In this document: piece by piece, positions 60,252-64,000 of the stretch
Layout of the letters: every line of letters begins with the position of its first letter
Position numbering within the stretch: the stretch's first letter is position 1
Assembly (NCBI GenBank): GCA_021234155.1
Contig: JAJEKV010000004.1
Coordinates: forward strand, 18,599,310 to 18,663,309
Reading direction: 5' to 3'
DNA: 64,000 bases
Origin: Isoetes taiwanensis
Taxonomy: Eukaryota > Streptophyta > Lycopodiopsida > Isoetales > Isoetaceae
Translations under genes and position numbers: made by a program
The notes under the pieces: generated by a model
Database searches by the model: none
What the model was told of the DNA's origin: nothing
Seen by the model: the letters and a program-made list of their open reading frames with translations, nothing else

Positions 60252-62109
60252 GATATCAGTAAGGACATGACTCTACATATGGGTGATGACCCTTGGACAG
60301 GATCGCCACATCACCCTATGCCACGTCATCCTATATGATGACTAGGCAGCTTAGGTGGAGGTTGATATCTCAACACTCCCCCTCAAACTTCACCTTAGCT
60401 CTAGCCATAGTCATCATGGCCAGGTTCATGTGTGAGGAGTCTTTGCGACCTCCATCGTCGCATTGGAACACTATAAGTAGCACCTTTCCTCAAGCTTTTA
60501 TACATTCTGAGGATTCTTTGTGCTTGTTGTTTTTTCTTCTTAATCCGCTCTTCTTCATCATCCAAAATCAGTATCGGATTAAACCTTGTTCCAATTGCTG
60601 GTGAAGATTCCATTTGCACCTCTTCTTCATTATCTCCCCCTTGTGAATAGATATCTTCTTCTTTTGATTTAGTGTGTCATTGAACACATCGGTTATCTTC
60701 TGTTATCATAACTGTTAAGCCGAGTCCCCGCACATCAGGTTCTGGGCTGTCATACTTCTCTATGATATGTACGCCCATGGAAGCAATTTTCAATCTAGCA
60801 GTTAGATGCAACGCTTCTTTGATTTGATCATAATGGAGTTCCGCCCATGACCAAACTCCTTCAAAGTTTTGAAGCTGAATATTGAACTCACGATTAAACT
60901 CCCAGGTAGAGATGGCTTCTTTACTGAGAAATATCCTGCCAAGTCTATTTAAGAAAGCTTCTATGGCTTCTATTTGTTTCTGCATCAGAGTGTATGGCAG
61001 TGCCATTGAAAATGGGATATAATTTGATGGCTGATTTGAGTCTTCAAGAAGAGGACCTGCAAGAATAGAGGATATAAATTCAATGGGATTTGTTGCCTGG
61101 TTGCTTGGCCAATTCACTTCCTCGCTGGCCTCCATTCTGCCATCGTGTTCAAGAGGATTTAATCCTCTGATATGTCTTCCAGCAATGCCTTCTTCAATTT
61201 CTAATACCGTATTCTGATTGCTCTTCAAATCGCTGCTCCCAGGATCTTTGTGAGCGTTTTTGCTATTATCCGACTCTGTATTCAAACATTTTTGGTGACG
61301 ATTCCATAAAACGGTTCGCTTTGATGTCTCTTGGCCGCATATGCTGCCACGTTGGCAAAGATCATCAATAGGTCTGCATCTGGAATCTTCAGATCTGCAT
61401 TCCGCATCCTTGGATCTGTATTCGGCAGCCTGGGATCGACATTCAGCATCTTCGGATTTTCTTTCGGCTGCATCTGCCGCAACCCTATAGTCGGGATCTG
61501 CCCTCTTTTGTAAACAGCCGTCTTGGCATAAATACTGTTCATCTGCTTTCGATGTCTGTTGACTATCTTTTCGCAAGTGTTTACATAGCCCTTCTTTTGT
61601 TGCAATACTTCTAACCTCTTGAAAAGCAACCGTCCTTTTTTATGGCTTCATGGCTAAAATCCTTTATGATTCCAACCGTCCTTTATGTTGAGATATCAAC
61701 CTCCACCTAAGCTGCCTAGAGTAATTTTAAGAACTAGATTTATTCCATATCTAGATACCTCTAGTATCTTCCTAACTTTTTCTTCATTCTTCATCTCTCT
61801 CAAGGTCATACTTGTGGTTGCCCTACCGGGCAACCCCTTCCTTCTAGAATCGCTCCAACCTGAGCTCTGATACCATGATAAAATAGCAAAACTGTAGAAT
61901 GATATTGAGATGACTTAGTTGGAACAGCCCTAACCAGGGTTACATATAAGTGCCTAAGAGGTATGCCTCTTGGCTAAGGACATGACTCTCTCCTAAGGAC
62001 ATGACTCTACATATGGGTGATGACCCTTGGACAGGATCGCCACATCACCTTATGCCACATCATCCTATATGATGACTAGGCAGCTTAGGTGGAGGTTGAT
62101 ATCTCAACA
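60252..62109 (-). mobile_element. Non-autonomous LTR retrotransposon nested in the Mutator-like element
   Basis: Minus strand. 5' LTR 61876-62109 starts TGTTGAGATATCAACC; PBS TGGTATCAGAGC at 61864-61875 (minus strand). The 3' LTR (60252-60376) is preceded by the purine tract GAGGGGGAG and is truncated to ~125 bp. The shared block reads GACATGACTCTACATATGGG and CTAGGCAGCTTAGGTGGAGG. The internal region (~1.5 kb) has no gag or pol. A third, inverted copy of the LTR start lies at 61686-61721. Confidence 0.8.
60677..61576 (-). CDS. Unrecognised 299-codon ORF inside the small LTR element
   Basis: Open for 299 codons on the sense strand of the element. Residues ~35-75 are a tandem hexa/heptapeptide array (KSEDAECRSQAAEYRSKDAE, CRSEDSRCRP); the rest includes LMQKQIEAIEAFLNRLGRIF and LQNFEGVWSWAELHYDQIKE. 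No family recognised; not a retroviral domain. The overlapping 61282-61629 frame reads the same repeat differently (DPRLPNTDPRMRNADLK), showing a DNA-level repeat. It could be a captured host fragment. Confidence 0.4.
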   Translation of the reverse strand: MRKDSQQTSKADEQYLCQDGCLQKRADPDYRVAADAAERKSEDAECRSQAAEYRSKDAECRSEDSRCRPIDDLCQRGSICGQETSKRTVLWNRHQKCLNTESDNSKNAHKDPGSSDLKSNQNTVLEIEEGIAGRHIRGLNPLEHDGRMEASEEVNWPSNQATNPIEFISSILAGPLLEDSNQPSNYIPFSMALPYTLMQKQIEAIEAFLNRLGRIFLSKEAISTWEFNREFNIQLQNFEGVWSWAELHYDQIKEALHLTARLKIASMGVHIIEKYDSPEPDVRGLGLTVMITEDNRCVQ

Positions 62110-62944
62110 AAACAGAGCAAGTGATTCCATCGGATGGTATGAACAGCCGTACCGGGGATGATCATTTTTTAAATTCCGCGGGGTGGACTCACGACGACAC
62201 CATGGCTGTCGATCTGGTCCATAATATGCGGTCTCGATGTTGAGACGTGTCGAACATGCAACTGCGTAGCTGCGGTGGTTTCATCTGGCAGAATTCCACC
62301 TGGGTGATTCCGCCGGCAGAAATCGCATCTGGGGTGATTCCGCCGGAGGGAATCAGATTGTGGTGATTCCATCGGATGGAATCAGATTTGGGGATTCCGC
62401 CGGGCGGTATCAGGATTTGGTAATTCCATCGGAAGAATCAGAATATGGTGATTCCGCCCAGCGGTAGTGGAATGGGGTGATTCTGTCCGACGGAATGACA
62501 AGTCGGTGATTCCGTCTGGCGGAATTACAAATTGGTGATTCTGACCGGCAGAATTACAACGTGGTGATTATGTCCGGTGGAATTCTTCAGGTTGTGATTC
62601 CGCCCCGGGATATCATCCACAACATTCCGTGCCGTGTAATCAGTGACGGGTGATTCCATCCGGCGGAATCAAGAGAATGTGATTCCATCGCGTAGATGTG
62701 GTGGTTATGTCCGGCGGTATTCTACCATTGTGATTCCGCGGGGAAGTATAAAACGGACGGCCAAGATTCAACCTGCAGATGGACGGCTGTGATCCATTAG
62801 AAAGTACACCTGTCTCTGTGTCAGGTACGAATAACGGGGCCTCCGGAACGGATCCCGTTCCCGGACGGTCTGTGATTTCGCGGGACAGTATTCACCGCGA
62901 TGGAATCACTAAACCCACGGTAAGAATATTTTCACCCAGTGCCC

Positions 62945-63018
62945 ACTAGCTACCATCGGGTGGGAGACGTGGGTGGGTGCAAGTCCCACGAACCTTGCCT
63001 CCAAACAAAAAAAAAAAA
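62945..63018 (+). mobile_element. SINE 3' end with poly-A and target-site duplication
   Basis: A short retroposed body ending in A12, containing GTGGGTGCAAGTCCCAC, a T-arm-like hairpin resembling a Pol III B box. It is flanked by ATCGTCAAAGTGCCC (63018-63032 and, across the Mutator-like element, 57840-57854). Confidence 0.6.
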
Positions 63019-63032
63019 TCGTCAAAGTGCCC

Positions 63033-63400
63033 TTCCTCTTTCTTTTACTTATGCAGCAACTGCTAAAGCTGAACACTGCCACTGCATCGTCCAAAACCAG
63101 CATTTGCACCAGGCTTTGAAAATAGGGAATTTCAACCCAGAAAAATTAATAACTCTTGAAAAAAAATATGGTGCCCTTACTTGTTTCAGGGAACGTAGTT
63201 CCAGGCAAACGTTTAAAGTAAAGATAAAAATCCAGTGCCCTTGTTATTTTACGTACGAGATTTCGGTAACTCTATAGGGGAATAAGATTTCTTTATATAC
63301 TATACTAGATTTCTGTTTGTGACATGTTCAAACGAATACTACTCTATTTATATAAGTGCTACTTTAAATACAACATTCGGGGTGTACATTCGGTGGTCTT
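63033..63400. other. Intergenic, nothing recognised
   Basis: No motif-bearing frame in either strand. Confidence 0.4.
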
Positions 63401-63834
63401 TTCGTAATGCACCTTGACGTGATATTTCCGTAATAGCAATTTTGATTCCTACTTGTGAAGTGCACCTCGAGAGAGGAACATAAAGTTGACCATGTGCAAA
63501 AACTGGGGCTGGCAAGTATAGCCTAACGGCCCTGCGACTTGTTTATTGTCATCGAGAAAGCCAAACGGATTGGGTATTGTCTCCTGGTGAATGGTATGTG
63601 TGAATCAGAGGGCGTCAAGTTGACCTTTGGGAGCAGGATTGGGGTGCCTCTGAATTGTCCTGTAATTATTTCTGCTCGTAGGATTCTTTGTGTTGCATGG
63701 GTGATGCGCAGGCGTGTCCCGTTGCACAGTCCACCCTGAGGATACATGTTCCTTAGCAACATCACTATTGCTCCTACCTTGACGTTGAGCTTGTGAGGCG
63801 GCATTCCAGGGTTAATAAATTCAGGAAACATCAA
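63401..63834 (-). pseudogene. Helitron PIF1-type helicase, C-terminal fragment
   Basis: The minus-strand frame 63523-63834 reads FPEFINPGMPPHKLNVKVGA, IVMLLRNMYPQGGLCNGTRL and FSMTINKSQGR, the C-terminal helicase motifs of plant Helitron Rep/helicase proteins. After a frame change at 63530 it continues LYLPAPVFAHGQLYVPLSRC, TSQVGIKIAIT, the family's terminal block. Upstream helicase and Rep domains are absent or beyond the edge. Just upstream (about 63838) the sequence looks like an AG splice acceptor. Confidence 0.85.
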
Positions 63835-64000
63835 CTATATGCTAATCCAAGCATTTGACATGCATCTAGGCCATTATTACAAATACACAGGGAAATAAGA
63901 CAAGAAACCTGCTTTCTTTACTTTCCCTAACTGAACTCCATCTTCATGACATCGCCCTACCTTATCCACATCTCGGCCGCCCTATAATTCAGTGTCTGCT
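63835..64000. other. Window edge, nothing recognised
   Basis: Non-coding as far as can be read; may be an intron or flank of the Helitron fragment. Confidence 0.3.

Larger units (their letters stand above)
57857..62937. mobile_element. Mutator-like element with 9-bp TSD and long palindromic inverted repeats
   Basis: 5081 bp flanked by the direct 9-mer AGTGCCCAC (57848-57856, 62938-62946). Ends: GGTTGAAAATATTC and GAATATTTTCACCC. The inverted repeats run ~600-670 bp (57857-58460 and 62270-62937) and include words such as GTGATTCCATCGCGGTGAAT and TCCGTTCCGGAGGCCCCGTT. A 9-bp TSD plus long TIRs is the Mutator hallmark. No MULE transposase domain is seen inside, so it is non-autonomous; it carries a zinc-finger ORF and a nested LTR element. 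Confidence 0.9.

Noticed and set aside
60677-61576. 299-codon ORF as gag of the nested LTR element
   Set aside because: No zinc knuckle, no capsid motifs, and low-complexity repeat readable in two frames.

Overview
This window is nuclear DNA from a land plant with a large, transposon-rich genome. The evidence is a plastid-type 3-isopropylmalate dehydrogenase with many introns, a plant-type ERV1 sulfhydryl oxidase, an intronless PLS-class PPR gene, chromodomain-bearing Ty3/gypsy elements primed by initiator tRNA-Met, LINEs, hAT and Mutator-like transposons and Helitrons. A fern or other non-seed plant is my guess; the sequence does not prove it.

Layout. 1-720: remnant of a gypsy element (minus strand). 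721-8600: no recognisable gene, but old tandem duplications and a 5'-truncated LINE (5.6-6.2 kb). 8.6-10.6 kb: decayed relative of SFR2 (galactolipid galactosyltransferase, GH1 fold) with a stop in a conserved helix. 12.39-12.41 kb: textbook Helitron 3' terminus. 12.54-14.68 kb: IMD (leucine biosynthesis), minus strand, 11 exons. Upstream of it a ~2.8 kb unit holding IMD exon 1, a 65-bp tandem array that includes the IMD start codon, LINE copies and an unknown segment is duplicated (14.3-17.1 and 17.1-25.4 kb). The second copy is split by a chromovirus (17651-23058, TSD GGGGT), itself carrying a hAT insertion (19854-20860).

26.8-31.5 kb: ANT1-like amino acid transporter, minus strand, broken by a retroelement LTR. 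Its 5' half is duplicated at 44.6-47.9 kb, and a long chromovirus (32686-44630) lies between the copies. That element is unusual: upstream of gag it has two extra transcription-unit-like modules, each with paired hairpin repeats and a TATA box. The first module encodes a protein starting with nine residues identical to the N-terminus of histone H3, while the same element ends in a chromodomain. 47.7-49.3 kb: a related LTR in the opposite orientation.

51.07-53.17 kb: PPR gene. 54.50-57.68 kb: ERV1, six exons, minus strand, complete. 57857-62937: Mutator-like element with 9-bp TSDs and ~600-bp inverted repeats built from palindromic modules; it carries a zinc-finger ORF and a nested non-autonomous LTR element. 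63.0 kb: SINE tail. 63.4-63.8 kb: end of a Helitron PIF1 helicase.

The apparently functional host genes are ERV1, the PPR gene and probably IMD; SFR2 and ANT1 look dead. Duplicated blocks supply filled and empty versions of several insertions, so much of the insertion order can be read directly. One caution: parts of 33-47 kb look corrupted at CAG/CTG trinucleotides, so broken frames there may be consensus errors.
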